DNA of 64,000 nt from NCBI RefSeq assembly GCF_000150955.2, contig NC_011675.1, forward strand, positions 1-64,000. Direction: 5' to 3'. This stretch comes from Phaeodactylum tricornutum CCAP 1055/1. Lineage: Eukaryota; Bacillariophyta; Bacillariophyceae; Surirellales; Neidiaceae. The translations under genes were made by a program, and so were the position numbers. Under the pieces are notes generated by a model, which was given only the letters and a program-made list of their open reading frames with translations, was not told the DNA's origin and did no database searches. Shown here one piece after another: positions 28,961 through 40,980 of this stretch (positions are counted from its first letter, which is position 1; every line of letters begins with the position of its first letter).

Positions 28961-29805
28961 TTACTCCTCCTCGTCTCCTCCTCCGGCAGCTCGGCTGGCC
29001 GCACGCTTACGGGCGACACGTCCAGGAGCTCCCTGTCCGTAAGGAGAGTTAGTAGAAAAGTCAATGTGCTTTTCCGAAGCGGTACGCACATTGAATGAGG
29101 GCACGTTGACTAGCTGAGATCCGACACGGATGTGACGTTGACGGATCAAAACACGGGCGTGGTGAATGGATTTGGCTAGACCTTGCTTGTAGACCTTCGT
29201 CTGCAAGCGCCGTTCCAGTAACTTCTGGGTTGTCAACTGAAGGACGGTATCAAGCTCGAGTTCATCATCCGCTAAAAGACCGTAACGATTCATACGACGG
29301 AGAAGCGCAGCTCCCTCGAAGATTCTCTTGGGATCGCTCGGGTCGAGAGTCAACAAGGTACGGGCGGCCTTGCGCAGCTTCGCCAGAGCGAACTGAACAC
29401 GCCAGATTTCGCGCTTGCAACGCAGGCCATATTCTCCCACCAGCTTAAGCTCGGCGTCCAAACGTTCCTTCTCGAAGGGACGACGGGGCGTCTTGGAGGT
29501 TTTGCTATCTGTAAAAGGCAGAAAACAACTCCGTGAGTGATACAGTCGGAACAAAATTAGATTCTTCCGCAAAATTTGCAGAAGGCGGGCAATATGCATC
29601 CGGATTGGCGGAGTTTGTCTTATTCGTGTGGGTACGACTAAAGATGTTTAGCGATACGACAAAAACCTGCCAATCGTGGAACATCACTTGGTGGGCGAAA
29701 GGAATCTCGACGCCATCGCAGATCGACAGCATCTCCACCATGGGCCATCTTCTTCTCTACGTCTCGTTTAAACTCACAGTTGCGGTGCATAGCGTTAGTC
29801 GGCAT
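28961..29805 (-). CDS. RPS9: 40S ribosomal protein S9 (uS4), two exons
   Basis: Small-subunit ribosomal protein that binds 18S rRNA early in assembly and helps decoding accuracy. Exon 1 is 29805-29778, only 28 bp (MPTNAMHRN plus one base). The intron is 29777-29509 (269 bp, GTGAGT...CAG). Exon 2 is 29508-28961. The spliced protein has 191 residues, the usual size. Conserved blocks: [50 protein letters not shown], then the S4 RNA-binding domain ([34 protein letters not shown]), and an acidic end GGGDEEE. Reading straight through from an upstream start inside the intron would lose the conserved N-terminus, so splicing is preferred. An old copia LTR lies about 370 bp upstream of the start codon. 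Confidence 0.95.
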
Positions 29806-30172
29806 ATTGACTGTTTCTTCTTCGTCTACAGAAACTACTAGAAAGGAAAGCGGATACGGGGTCCTTCGTTCGAGAGGACCGACAGGGGACGATGAGGGTG
29901 GTGGTGGACTTTTAACGAAGCAAAAGTGTTCAACAGGTGCGGACCGCGCTGCGAGGTTGGTTTCTGGTAGAGAAAACCACGTTCACCGTACGAGGGAAGG
30001 GTCTGGGTTTTTACCGCTTTACTAAAAATAAGGTCGTCCGGTACTCCGAATCATCTCAAGTAAAGGAGGTAAGCGAAAAAACACAGATTCCCTCTTGGGT
30101 TTGTATTGGTCAAGGAATGTCTTAAGGACTCAAGCTTATTGGAGCTAACTGTAAGGTCGATTGATGTTCTTC
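29806..30172. other. S9 promoter region
   Basis: No gene seen. About 370 bp between the S9 start and the copia element, with an ACTGT-type motif (gctaactgtaagg) at about 30145. Confidence 0.55.
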
Positions 30173-30178
30173 CTACTC

Positions 30179-30327
30179 TGTTAATCTCACCGTAGTGGAT
30201 ACGTAGGTCCATATTTACAGTACATTCCATACATGACGTGAAGATACGCAACACAAGGTTAAATTATAGGGGCTGTGACATACTACCTATGTCACATCAC
30301 CAGATCCGCTACCACTGGATTTGCTCA
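30179..30327 (-). repeat. LTR of the old copia element (its 3' end)
   Basis: 149 bp; on the plus strand starts TGTTAATCTC and ends GATTTGCTCA. Four transitions against the partner LTR. On the minus strand it is preceded by a purine-rich stretch (gtgaggggac), the likely polypurine tract. Confidence 0.9.
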
Positions 30328-33300
30328 GTCCCCTCACATTATTATTCGTAACTCAGAATGATAAGGTGACCAAACAATCCGTCCAGCATCTGGGATCATG
30401 ACCAAATCCATGATCAACCACCAAATTGACAACCGTCTTTAAAAACAAATATAAAAACACATATCCACGTTGTAGCAATGCTCACAGAAACCCACTCTTG
30501 TAATGCAATTCCGCATGGTGGGAGGTACGATGCTTCTTACAAAGCAAGGGACCCAAATAAAGTCAATACAAGATCCTCGAAACTAGTTCTTGAATCCGAT
30601 GACCATCCAAATTCTTTGTTAGCAAATCCGCTAAGTTTGTTTTGGTACTCTAATGAGCAATCCAAATGATGTCAGCTGCACACGCTTCTCTCACACGATG
30701 ATAGCAAATGCTAACATGTTTCTTCTTCAAGACCAACTCCGATCGCGACGCATTGGTAACTACTGATTGATTGTCCCCGAAAACATTTGCCGGTCCATCC
30801 AGAGGCAAATCCATCATTCGAAGTTTGTACCGCAAACCAATCAATAGCTCCGTTGCAATCTTCATCGCAACAAATTCCGAACCAAACATAGACGTTTCCA
30901 CAGTGTTCTGTCGCTTCGAAAACCATATCACCGGTGCCTTGTTCACAAATATCAAAACACCCATTCTCGAACGACGCGTCACCTGGTCACCCGCATGATC
31001 AGCATCAACAAAAGCATTCAACTGAACTTCCTTTCCACGAGGCTCCGGCATATTACCTGGAATCGGTTCTTTCGCGTTGGGATAGAAATCCTGCCAATCA
31101 CACTGAGTAAACTTGTCTTTCCACAAAATAAATGTATCGTCAAAAACAACTTTAGATCGACCATGTACCTTCAGATATCCAAATATGTGGAACACTTGAT
31201 CCAAATGTCCCTCCCTGGGCTGAGCGAGATATTGCGACAGCATCGACACTTGCGCAAAGATATCAATCCGCCCCAATTCAACTGCCCATCGCAAGATTCC
31301 AATCAGATTTTGGTAATAATTAGCCTTCTCCGCTCCCAACACTGGTGATACATCCAATTCCGGATGGTATGATTGTGACATAACCATGTGTCCCGACCGA
31401 ATGGTAAACCTCTGCCCAATTTTGAAAAGCTTGTGCTCAATGTTGGTTACTGCAGCTTTCACATAGTCATCCGAACTCATGTACCAATGCTCTTTGGTAG
31501 CTCCTGACAATTTATACTTTCCAACATTAGCACCCAAATAATGATCGGGAGGATCATACTTCTTCCGGGTCTTCGGGTCTTCTTTCAAACTTATAGAGAC
31601 CTGATAACGTTTCCATAATCCGATCCGGCTTCTCTGAAAGTGCCAAAATGTCATCAACATAAATGAGTACATATTCATAGTATTTGTCCCCATTGCCTTT
31701 GACAGCGGGACGCAACCAAACATCAGGATCCGCCACGCAGGGTCAAAACTTCAAATCAGACATTGTTTGCGCTAAGTGCGCATGCCATGCCGCGCCGGAA
31801 CTCTTTAAACCATATAATGCTTGAACAATTAACACTTGAAGCCCCTGTCTAGCTGCACCAAACTCCGGACCCGCAATGGTATACACACTTTCCCGACAGT
31901 CCGCGTTTAGATAAGCATTCTGCGCATCCGCCGCCAAAATGTCCAACCCGTTTAACGCTGCCGCCATAAATGCAATCCGTACACTTTCTCTAGACACTAC
32001 CAACAAATAAGTCAATGCAGCCGGTGCTTCCGTCATGTGTCCCCCAGCCACATACCGTGCCTTGCAAGTCAAATCAAGTTTCACATCAAATATAATATGA
32101 CAGTCAATTTTCTGACAACCAACCAGGAGAGTTTCGTCCCCTTTGAGGAACTTGAATGCTGGCATAACATTAGCCATCTCTTTCTCAATTGCACGTTTCC
32201 AGAAATCGGTCCCCGTTTCCGCGTCAACCTCTAATGCTTCCTTTATGGACTTGGGAACACGAATACCAAATTTGTGAGTGCGTTTCCAGTACGGGGCTTT
32301 TACCTTAGAAATAATCCGATCGCGACGTTGTAGAATGTCTTTGATCCACCAGATAAACGCCGGTTCCTCTGCAAGCTTGTTAGCAACTGCATATTCAGCA
32401 ACTTGCACAGGGTTTGATTCCTTGAGGTTGGCAAGGCGCTCCCACGTGGATGTCCCGTCTTTCCATTGAATCAAAAGCTTCCAACCTTTCGTCGTCCGAC
32501 GCAAATGCCAATTGGATGTCGTCCCGAGAGACTGCAGACGCGTCGGAAGAATGGTCAATGATCTCGTCAATCAATTGGAACTGCCGTCCATCTTGATCGA
32601 CTTCAGAGTACAGGGACTCTGCAATAATGTTAGCGGAATACTCCTTTTTGGTCCCATCCGGGAACTCGACTGTGTAAACAGGGGTATCTAAAATTGGGTT
32701 AGAATTTGCAACGCCAACGGGGTTTCCATCCGTATCTCGCTTTCAACCGGTAACTTTGGCCCGCTGCTTTCCGTCCCCCAATGCTAACACTACTTCTGCC
32801 AAGAGATACTTATCAAAGGATTCTTCTGTGTATTCATTGGCCTCTGGCATGGTGGACTCCTGTTCTATGGGGTTGATATCTTCATTGATTGCAGCGTACA
32901 CACAGTCAGCTTTCCAGCTAATGCCACCATCCGGTATGTGCGTGTCACCCCTGTTGAGGAAGTCCTGGACTGAATTGTCAAAATTCTTCAACCTAGTCTT
33001 GAAACTGTCCAATCCATGCTTGTCTTCTGAAACTGGCTGCACCGTAGACCGTGCAATCACATGTCCCAACTTGGGAACAATCCAGCAACAGAACGCCTGT
33101 CCGACTCTGTGTGCAGGACCCAACCACCGGCCAAGCAATTTCTTCTCCTCTGGAAAGTCCCCAGGGTCCAAGTACCACACAGGCTGGTACATTCTGTACT
33201 CCAGCCACTCCGTGATATCCGGGGTCTCCCCGGTGACATGCTTGATGGGCATCCTACCTTTGAGATTGTACAATGGGTGAGCAGTCCAAGACCAAATCTC

Positions 33301-35059
33301 CGAAATGTACTTGGCTACATAATCCCAAAATCTTTGCGGAATACCCTCATGGGACATAATACAAAGCACTTGTTTCTTAAGTTCCCGGATCTCCGATTCC
33401 GCCCGGTTTTGCCACGGGGTCAGTGGTTCAGACATGGTCTGCTTCACCAGACCGTAGCTCTGGCAAACTTTCCGCCAGTGCCCAGTATTGAGCTCTTTTG
33501 CTCCTTCGGTGTGCATATGCATTGGCACCCCAACGTCCTGAAAGAGTTCTTCCAACGCCATTCCAGCGTCACCCTTGCTCTTCAATGGTATAAACTTACT
33601 ATAGTTCAAATCATTCACAAAGATTTGCCCACAAGTATTTCCTCGCAGAGAAACCAATGAAGAAAACATGGTGTCAGAGTAAAATTTGGAGTTCAGACAA
33701 TTGCAACAAAGCTGCTGCTGTTGCGTGCAATACCGGCGATATAATGGATGAACAGCAGTCCGCAAACCTTTCTGGGTTGTCACTCTCAAAGTTTTCTGTG
33801 CCATCAAGAGGCCAATGCCCCAACAATGAGATAGTTCCATTGGTTCCATTGTTGAATGCCGCAACTTGGTACGCACAGTACTACTAGCCACAGCCGACAT
33901 GATCCAAACAGACTGTTCCATTCCACAAACAAAGTCATCATCCACAAGCGTAGAGCTGATGGACGATAAGACTGCTGAGATCTCTGATTTTCGACTCGAA
34001 AATAACATAGACACGGTGCCAGCTATGTTAGACAACTGAGTCTCTTTCAAACGCTCTTGTTGTTCTAGCTTGTCAGAACAAGGCTTCCTGTGCAGTGAGC
34101 TTGACATGAACGCAAGTCTCAATCTCCGTCTGGGTAGGCCACCGTGCCTGGAACCCTGACATAACTCCCTGTAATTCCAAAGAAATACGTAATTTCATCT
34201 CAGGAATATAAATAGAGTGAGTTGATTCGCAGTTGTGACACAAATGTTAGGGGACATCATCCACAATTAAACCATTTGCCCGCAATTGATTTGGACACAG
34301 CAACGAAGGGTCCTGTAAGTCACCTGTCATGTCCAACACTTGGAACACATCCAAAATGAACTTCTCACCAGTGACCGGGTCGTCAAACGCAGTACATCCA
34401 TCAGCAACATCAACAACTCTCGGTTTATACTTATCCGAATACGGCATAACCGTGCATTTCTGCCCGGTTGCGCTGTATATATGAAACACCTTCCCCATAA
34501 TACATGTATCTGCATGGGAGTCAAGATCCACTCAACCTTCAGATCTCAAACTTCTAGATCCCGAAATCATGCGACCATTGCCACGGCCGCCCTTATCTTT
34601 GGTCCATCTTTTACTGGACCGCAATCCAGCAATTGATAGCTTCATCAGGCCTCGAACTAGGGTAGCCGACAACATCTTGTCGACCCCAACAAGTCAATTG
34701 CTTGTTTCGCCTTCAAAACCAACAGTCTTCCTTTTTTTCTTCTTGTTCAAGAGAGCAAACTGATCACCTGCATTGGTTACATCATCTGCACTCCCCTTGT
34801 CAGGTTTCTCACTTGAATGAGTGATTGCCGCAGCTGAGCGCTTGTTCTTGTTGCGAGAGGACTTCGCGGCCGCTCGCTTGGCTCGGACTTTGTCTTTTTC
34901 CTTATCCAAAAGTTGATGCCATTCATTTGGAGTATGACAAGCTGAGATAGGGATTGATCAGATCCCTTGGCTGCAGCTTGTTGAAAAGATCAACAAAGGG
35001 GAGATCACAATCAAAAAGGCAATTTCTAGTAATCTGTAATCTGAGAACCTCACAGGAGG

Positions 35060-35230
35060 CCCTCATTATCATAAATTCATATCAATCACTCCATGCATCA
35101 TCACAGTTAACACCACATCATCACAAGTGACATCACCACAAGTAGTGACATCATCACAAATAGTCTGTCCATCTGTCAACACCACCCATGACAAATGTTC
35201 TGCCCATCTGTCAACAATCACTCAGTCACA
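35060..35230. repeat. Simple-sequence stretch with repeated tcatcaca within the old copia element
   Basis: Imperfect repeats of catcatcacaagtgacatc type, followed by two near copies of ctgtccatctgtcaac. It lies in the non-coding spacer of the element. Confidence 0.55.
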
Positions 35231-37742
35231 TCCAAGACTCAAAATGGATAAAATCCTGACAGAGTATAATTGCCCGCTCAAATAGCCGGCTTCTTCTTGT
35301 TGTTACTAGTCCGCTGAGTGCTTGAAATTGACCAACCTGTCTTCTGAGAGGTATTGGTGTTAGTAAACAAGGCCAAATAATCGGCCGCCTTTGCAAAATT
35401 ACACATGCGGTCCGCGTCGCCTTGAATTACCGCAATTCCCGTGTTACGTAGTACAACCAATGTACGTACGAAAAACAGGAAAACGCTGTGTCGACAAAGT
35501 CTGGTAAACGAAGGTTGGGCGTTATTACGAACGACCTGCGATACACCTAAGCGAGCCTAGGGACTGTAAAACTCAACTTGCTTACGACGCTCCCCACGGG
35601 TTAGACAGCGGATATGAGGACCTATGCTAATGCAATATTTGGATCAATGACTTTCTAAAACAAAGAGGGAAGATTATTCTACATCTGATCCTTGAGAACT
35701 GGTCTCTTCATCCAGATGAAGGACCTCTTATCATGTATCAAATAACCTTACCCCACATAGATATGTTTCCTCTAAATATAAATCCCACACAGAGTCACTC
35801 AGTGAATAGCGAATCATGCCTGCTACTTGCTTCTTTTGACTTGTGGGACTGTTCCTTATCAAATACTTGTGTTTCTTGTGCCCGGGATTCCTACTATGGC
35901 ACATCCTTGATTGTGCCGCGAATATGTGGTGTTGTTCAATAAGGCCGACATAAACTCCACGTTCCCATCTCGTGTCTTGTCTCCAATCACACGTGGATCT
36001 CCATCCTTGTACATTGTATGTCCACAAGACATGTCATTAGGTAGGATACCGTGACATCCCGAGAGCATCTTAGGATCTGTGCAATGGTGATTGCGCAAGA
36101 AGACATCCTCCTTCCTGGACACTCCGTCAATGTCTCGCCGTACGTGTCAAGAGTCTGGAACGCCATTGACAAAGCATTTGTGTACTTTTCCATCCCAAAG
36201 TTACGACGCTCGCCAGTGTAGGTGGTATGCTCGAGCACATCGAATGCAGCCGCCTTGGACTTGGACATCACCGCATCAGCTTCATAGTGACTATTCAAAG
36301 CCTTGACCGCTCCACGACCGTCGCGTTTCTTCTCGAAAGGCGCAACATAAGTCCACGCTGGACCGTTTACAGTCAACTGTTTCACCTGGATCCAAACTTT
36401 CCCGTTGCCCTTGTCGAACGCCGTCCCCGTATGGGGAGTCAACAGCACCAACTTCTCGTGCTCCGTCTCGAACTCGGTATCCGGTGCAGCGACGTTGTCA
36501 TCTTTCCGGACGACATAATCCAATGGCACTTTGTTAACACCCGTCACGGAGCTCAAATAGTTGACCAACAACTTGAAGAACGGAATCTACTTCGTTTCCT
36601 TCGAGAACGGAGCCGGAGGCTTGACTTGAACATCCTCCTCATCCTTCGCTTCTTCTAGTTCACGCACCTTCCTGGTGTACAGGTTTCCGATAGCCGCAGT
36701 AAAGTCCGCCGCAACAACCGGAGTCCCCTGTCGGAGACGCTCAGACACCCAGAGATGCATTCCGCTTAGCTTGTACTCCCACATCATGGGGATCGCTATC
36801 CCAGGGGTGCCAGGCGCCGCCGCCACCGCAGCGTTTCCACCAGCAGCTGGCACTGAGGCCACACCATCGGTACCGCGACGAATGATCTTGCAGATATCCT
36901 TGAGACGGTCACAAGTAACCAAGCCAAGGGAGTCCATCGCATCAAAACCTTTGTTCGTAAACACGTTCGCCGCAGGAACAGACCATCCAATCCGCCCGAG
37001 CGCACCACGAAACGCATTAGCACCGTCAGCAGCCATGATATCAAGAACAATTTCAACGAAGGAAAGAACAACGAAACAAAGCAACGCAATTCAAAAGCAG
37101 TAAAACGCCATCGGAAAAGCCGCACGGACCGCAGGAGCCGACACAAGCCTCCAGGCTCGGCTACCTTCCGTTCCAGGCCATAAGTGCCACACATATCCGT
37201 GTTTGAGCAAATCCAGTGGCCCACCAGTGGAACTGGCTAGTTTTCTACATCATCCAATGTAACTCACCAATAGTTTGGCTAAATAAAAGGGAGTCATACA
37301 CAATGACATAACTTTTCTAGCATGCTTATGGACAGCGGCCTTAGTATTATACGCTATCCAGCATAGCTCACCGATAAATTGGTTATGGTTTCGGTGTCAT
37401 ACCCAACGACAAATATCGAAATTACCAGTCATAACTTATGACCTAACCATACACAATGGCCGTCTGTTGTAAGACACACTCAGTTGGGTGTGTATATAAC
37501 TTAAACAACAGTCTACTTTCACACCGTACACAACGGCAAGTTCTCGCCATTTAAGGCTAGTTCCGGCCATTCCGACCACAGCGGCTCAATACCCGTGCGA
37601 TCGTTTCGATCCGTACGGTTCCGCAACCATGGGGAAGACCCATGAAAGCTGTATCAAACAAGCCACTTTCTCACCCGTTGCTCCCCACGAAGGCAAGAAA
37701 CATCACCTACACATCCGTGTATGCATTGGGTCTGATAAACTC

Positions 37743-37891
37743 TGTTAATCTCACCGTAGTGGATACATAGGTCCATATTTACAGTACATTCTATACATGA
37801 CGTGAAGGTACGCAACACAAGGTTAAATTATAGGGGCTGTGACATACTACCTATGTCACATCACCAGATCCACTACCACTGGATTTGCTCA
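37743..37891 (-). repeat. LTR of the old copia element (its 5' end)
   Basis: 149 bp partner of 30179-30327, four differences. Confidence 0.9.
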
Positions 37892-37896
37892 CTACT

Positions 37897-38425
37897 GACA
37901 ATCGCTACACCAAACGAATGTCAAGCAAGTGCAGTATTCTTTTAATATCCACGTGGTGCTCTGTTCATCGGCACTACGATATTCGGACTATGATTCCATT
38001 CATCGTTGTCCTGTTGCTTGACCGACGATTCCGCTGCGGCGGAAACAATCTAATGTATGGCCATGGCGAAGTCTAACAAAGAACACAAGAGGACTAGTAG
38101 TACAGCTTGCAGAGTGCTTTAGAATAAAATAAAGTGAGCACATCATCCGATGTGCACAAGACTAGACTAAAGTGATGACCCTAGCATCTCATCCTGAGAT
38201 GTCCTCTAAGGTCATTTGTCCCACCATACTTCCCCAAATCCGGGTCAGTATGGCTCTATCAAATCAGTATTGACGATTTCTATATCGTCTTCCCGTAAAG
38301 AGCAACACATCTGTGACAAGGATAATTTATAGAATTTTGTTACTTCGCAGTTCAAATTCACATTCAAGAATATGTGAGCGAGGAGGACCTTTGTTTACAT
38401 GGAGAAAACAACTCTCCTAGGTCGG
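37897..38425. other. Spacer between the old copia element and the FAS1 gene
   Basis: No gene recognised on either strand; contains an imperfect repeat around atcatccgatgtgcac / catcctgagatgtcc near 38140-38210. Confidence 0.5.
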
Positions 38426-39819
38426 CTACTGTCTTGAAATGGGCAGCAAGACACGATTTACGGCATATATATTTCCTGCCAGATTCAGCAGTATTTCTTC
38501 AACTCCGGCGTCTGTCTGAAAGGTGGGGAGACTGATGCCGTCTGACACAGCTTGCAGTGGTGTTCCTTGCGCCGTGGGCAACTGCACGGTACCGACTGTT
38601 ACTTCATGATTATAGACTTGTGGGCTCAAATGGAACCACAAAATGTTTTGCAGACTCAAAAGATTTGCTGGATCGCGAAGGAAATCGAGCTGATCTTTAC
38701 TGAGGAGCTCGAAAGCGTCGTTTGTGGGTGCGAAAAACGTGAAACTTCGGGTCAAAGAAATAGATTCACTCAGTTTTGCCAGGCTCAAGAACTCCACGAG
38801 CGTCGAAAAGTCTTCGTCCTGCTCGAGCTGTTGAAGCAGATTCAAGTATGCCCAGGAAGGCAAGAAAACGGTGTCGATTTCGTGGACAACTCCGTTTCTG
38901 GCAAGCAAGTCTGCTGTGACAACTTTTGATGGAGAAATGACTGTACTACTTGTTGCATCGGCAACCGCTTTATCGGAAGCAGCTTCCGACATAAAGAAAA
39001 CTTCTCCATTGTTGACCACAACCCCAAGTGTACCATCGGACAGGGTGGCAAGTTCTTCATCATCCACAAGATCAGACCTTAAGAAAGTCTCACCAATTAC
39101 GTGATACAGCAAAATGTCTTTCAGTTGAAAGTTGAATTCAGGAGTGAGCAATAACTCCAGGACATTCATATCAATAGCGCTAAATGCCGCGGTAGTTGGA
39201 GCCAGCAAAGTATAGGGCCCCGGATCCTCTAGAACAGACAATAGATTACTCTGGATGAGAGCTGTCTCTAAGATGGCAAGCGATTCGCGAGAGGACACGA
39301 GTCCTTCAATTGAGACCATGCCTGAGTCCGTAGGTGGATCCATGGGGATACCCTCAACAGGGCTACTTGATGGAGCTGAACCAACCGGGGTCGTAGTGGA
39401 TCCTGTTGGACTATCTGTTGCAGGAATTATGGTAGCACTAGTTGGGCTTCCTGCGACGGGAGAATTTGTGGGAGCCGCTGTCATAGGGACGCTCGTTGCG
39501 ATTCGACCGGAGATAGTGTAGGAGCAACGTTCGCAGCTGGAGGGCCTGTAGCGGTGATTCCACCGCCATCTGCAGGAGAGGCGGTGGGAGTGTGTAAAAT
39601 ACTCATATCTGTATCTGATAGGAGATTGACAAAGCCTTCAAAGTTGTCAAATGGCTCAGAGTTGCCAACGTCGCTTTTCGACGCAACGGTCGAAGAGGAG
39701 ATTTTGCTTGAAGGCACAATCAAACGGCTTCGAAAACGTTTTGGGCCGTTCTTTCGGAGGAGCGCCCCTGCAGTGGAGCCAAGAAAAGGCAGTACGAATA
39801 GAACGGTGGAGAGTTTCAT
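38426..39819 (-). CDS. Secreted protein with two fasciclin (FAS1) domains, frame break in the Pro/Thr region
   Basis: Cell-surface or extracellular protein; FAS1 domains mediate adhesion in other organisms. The ATG at 39819 gives a signal peptide (MKLSTVLFVLPFLGSTAGA), then a basic stretch (KRFRSRLIV) and a Pro/Thr/Ser-rich stalk with PTNSPVAGSPT-type repeats. FAS1 domain 1 follows (LAILETALIQSNLLSVLEDPGPYTLLAPTTAAF ... LLYHVIGETFL ... NGVVHEIDTVFLP). FAS1 domain 2 follows that (FSTLVEFLSLAKL ... FTFFAPTNDAFELL ... LWFHLSPQVYN ... AVNRVLLP). The frame that starts at 39819 stops at 39481; the frame carrying the domains runs 39484-38426. The change falls inside the repetitive stalk and equals one missing base (or two added); no GT-AG intron restores it. 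Either a recent disabling change, an allelic difference or an assembly error. Paralogue of the gene at 43236. Confidence 0.8.
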
Positions 39820-40980
39820 ATTTTCTTTTTGATCGGCGACCGAAAGAATTGTGCCACAAGGATTTTGTGAGCGGCTAGCGCAAGGAAGTACGAACGAAGA
39901 GGGCCATACATTAACTGTAAAGTCCATAAAGAAAGTAACTTTAACGCACTCAAATCGCTTGAATCTGTCATATTTCTAAACGGTCAGAAATTACATAACC
40001 TTTAGCGGTTTCAAAACGTTTTTACGAGGAGAAGGCCCTATTGTGCCAGAACGAATCGGCGAAACAATCACCATATGGATCAAGACCGTTTAACATTGTT
40101 ACTATGTGCTGATTCTCATACGCCAGCGGGACGGTTCGTTGATTTCCTGCCCTCGCTTGAATCTTGAAGGGCTGGGTTACCGTTACATCGAGAGACAAGG
40201 AAGTAGGAAGTTGTCGCTTCACTGTCGGTTGCTTCACCAGTGTTTTTACCTGCTTACATACAAACCACGCTAACTGTAAGGCTTAGGCAACTGTTATCCT
40301 AGACAGTGTTTCAACGTCAAATAATTCACACATGGGTTGTGAACTGGATACAGCTGCATGTGGACTAACAAGAAGTACTGGTGATGGCGTGGAAAGGAAA
40401 ATGACAATCAATACTGTATCTATAGCGAAAAGCAAAAAGGGTTGCTTCCATAATGAATCAATCATTGCTCACATCCGCTGTTGAAGCTTGGAGACGCTAC
40501 GGCATGCATTACCGACCGAAATTGAGCTCAACCAAATTCTATCTTCGTTAGCACTGTACTCCCAACAGAGGCTGTCATGGCGCAGATATGCATCAAGTCG
40601 GGAAAAAAACGTAACTTGGGCTGAAAGATTGAATTCGCTTGCGTACCATTGATATGACTCACAGCAGGCAGTAATGGAGACTTGCAGAGATTCTCCGGAC
40701 GCAGCTGTACGAAGACTCACCGTCCTTGAGAGCTTATGGCTTAGCTGGAATGCCTAACTGTAAGATCATGCTCCGAAATCACTAAACCGCTCAGATCTGT
40801 TGAGACTATCCTGGTTACATATTGAAAATAGGAGACGCAAATAAGACTTCAGTAAATTAAATTATGCAAACAATTTCTCATTCGGTATTCCATTTCTGGA
40901 ACGTAGAATGAAGGAGAGAGATGAGAGTAACACTTGACTGAGGTAGTCCCCAGAATGCGAAAGCTACCGCACTCAGAGAG
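39820..40980. other. Spacer in the secreted-protein array
   Basis: No recognised gene. On the minus strand three open pieces (40720-40469, 40465-40283, 40237-40022) share one frame, separated by two stops. The middle one has a hydrophobic run (FLLFAIDTVLIVIFL). A split or decayed gene is possible but no family is visible. ACTGT-type motifs are at about 39911, 40270 and 40754. Confidence 0.4.

Larger units (their letters stand above)
30178..37891 (-). mobile_element. Ty1/copia LTR retrotransposon, old and broken
   Basis: About 7.7 kb, oriented on the minus strand. LTRs of 149 bp (30179-30327 and 37743-37891) differ at four positions, all transitions, so the insertion is clearly older than the element at 10273. 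Parts from right to left: gag (about 35990-37085), spacer with nucleocapsid-like basic stretch (about 34690-34910), aspartic protease (DSHADTC, about 34250-34530), integrase (about 32740-34120), reverse transcriptase and RNase H (about 30650-32570, with YVLIYVDDIL and FVDADHAGD). The coding parts are broken in several places, roughly five to ten breaks. The pentamer ctact occurs at 30173-30177 and 37892-37896, consistent with a target-site duplication if one extra base belongs to the left end. The protease type DSHADT differs from the DTG of the young element, so they are different copia lineages. Confidence 0.92.

Noticed and set aside
28961-29599. Ribosomal S9 read as a single exon starting at 29599
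   Set aside because: It gives an unrelated N-terminus; the 28-bp exon at 29805-29778 restores the expected start.
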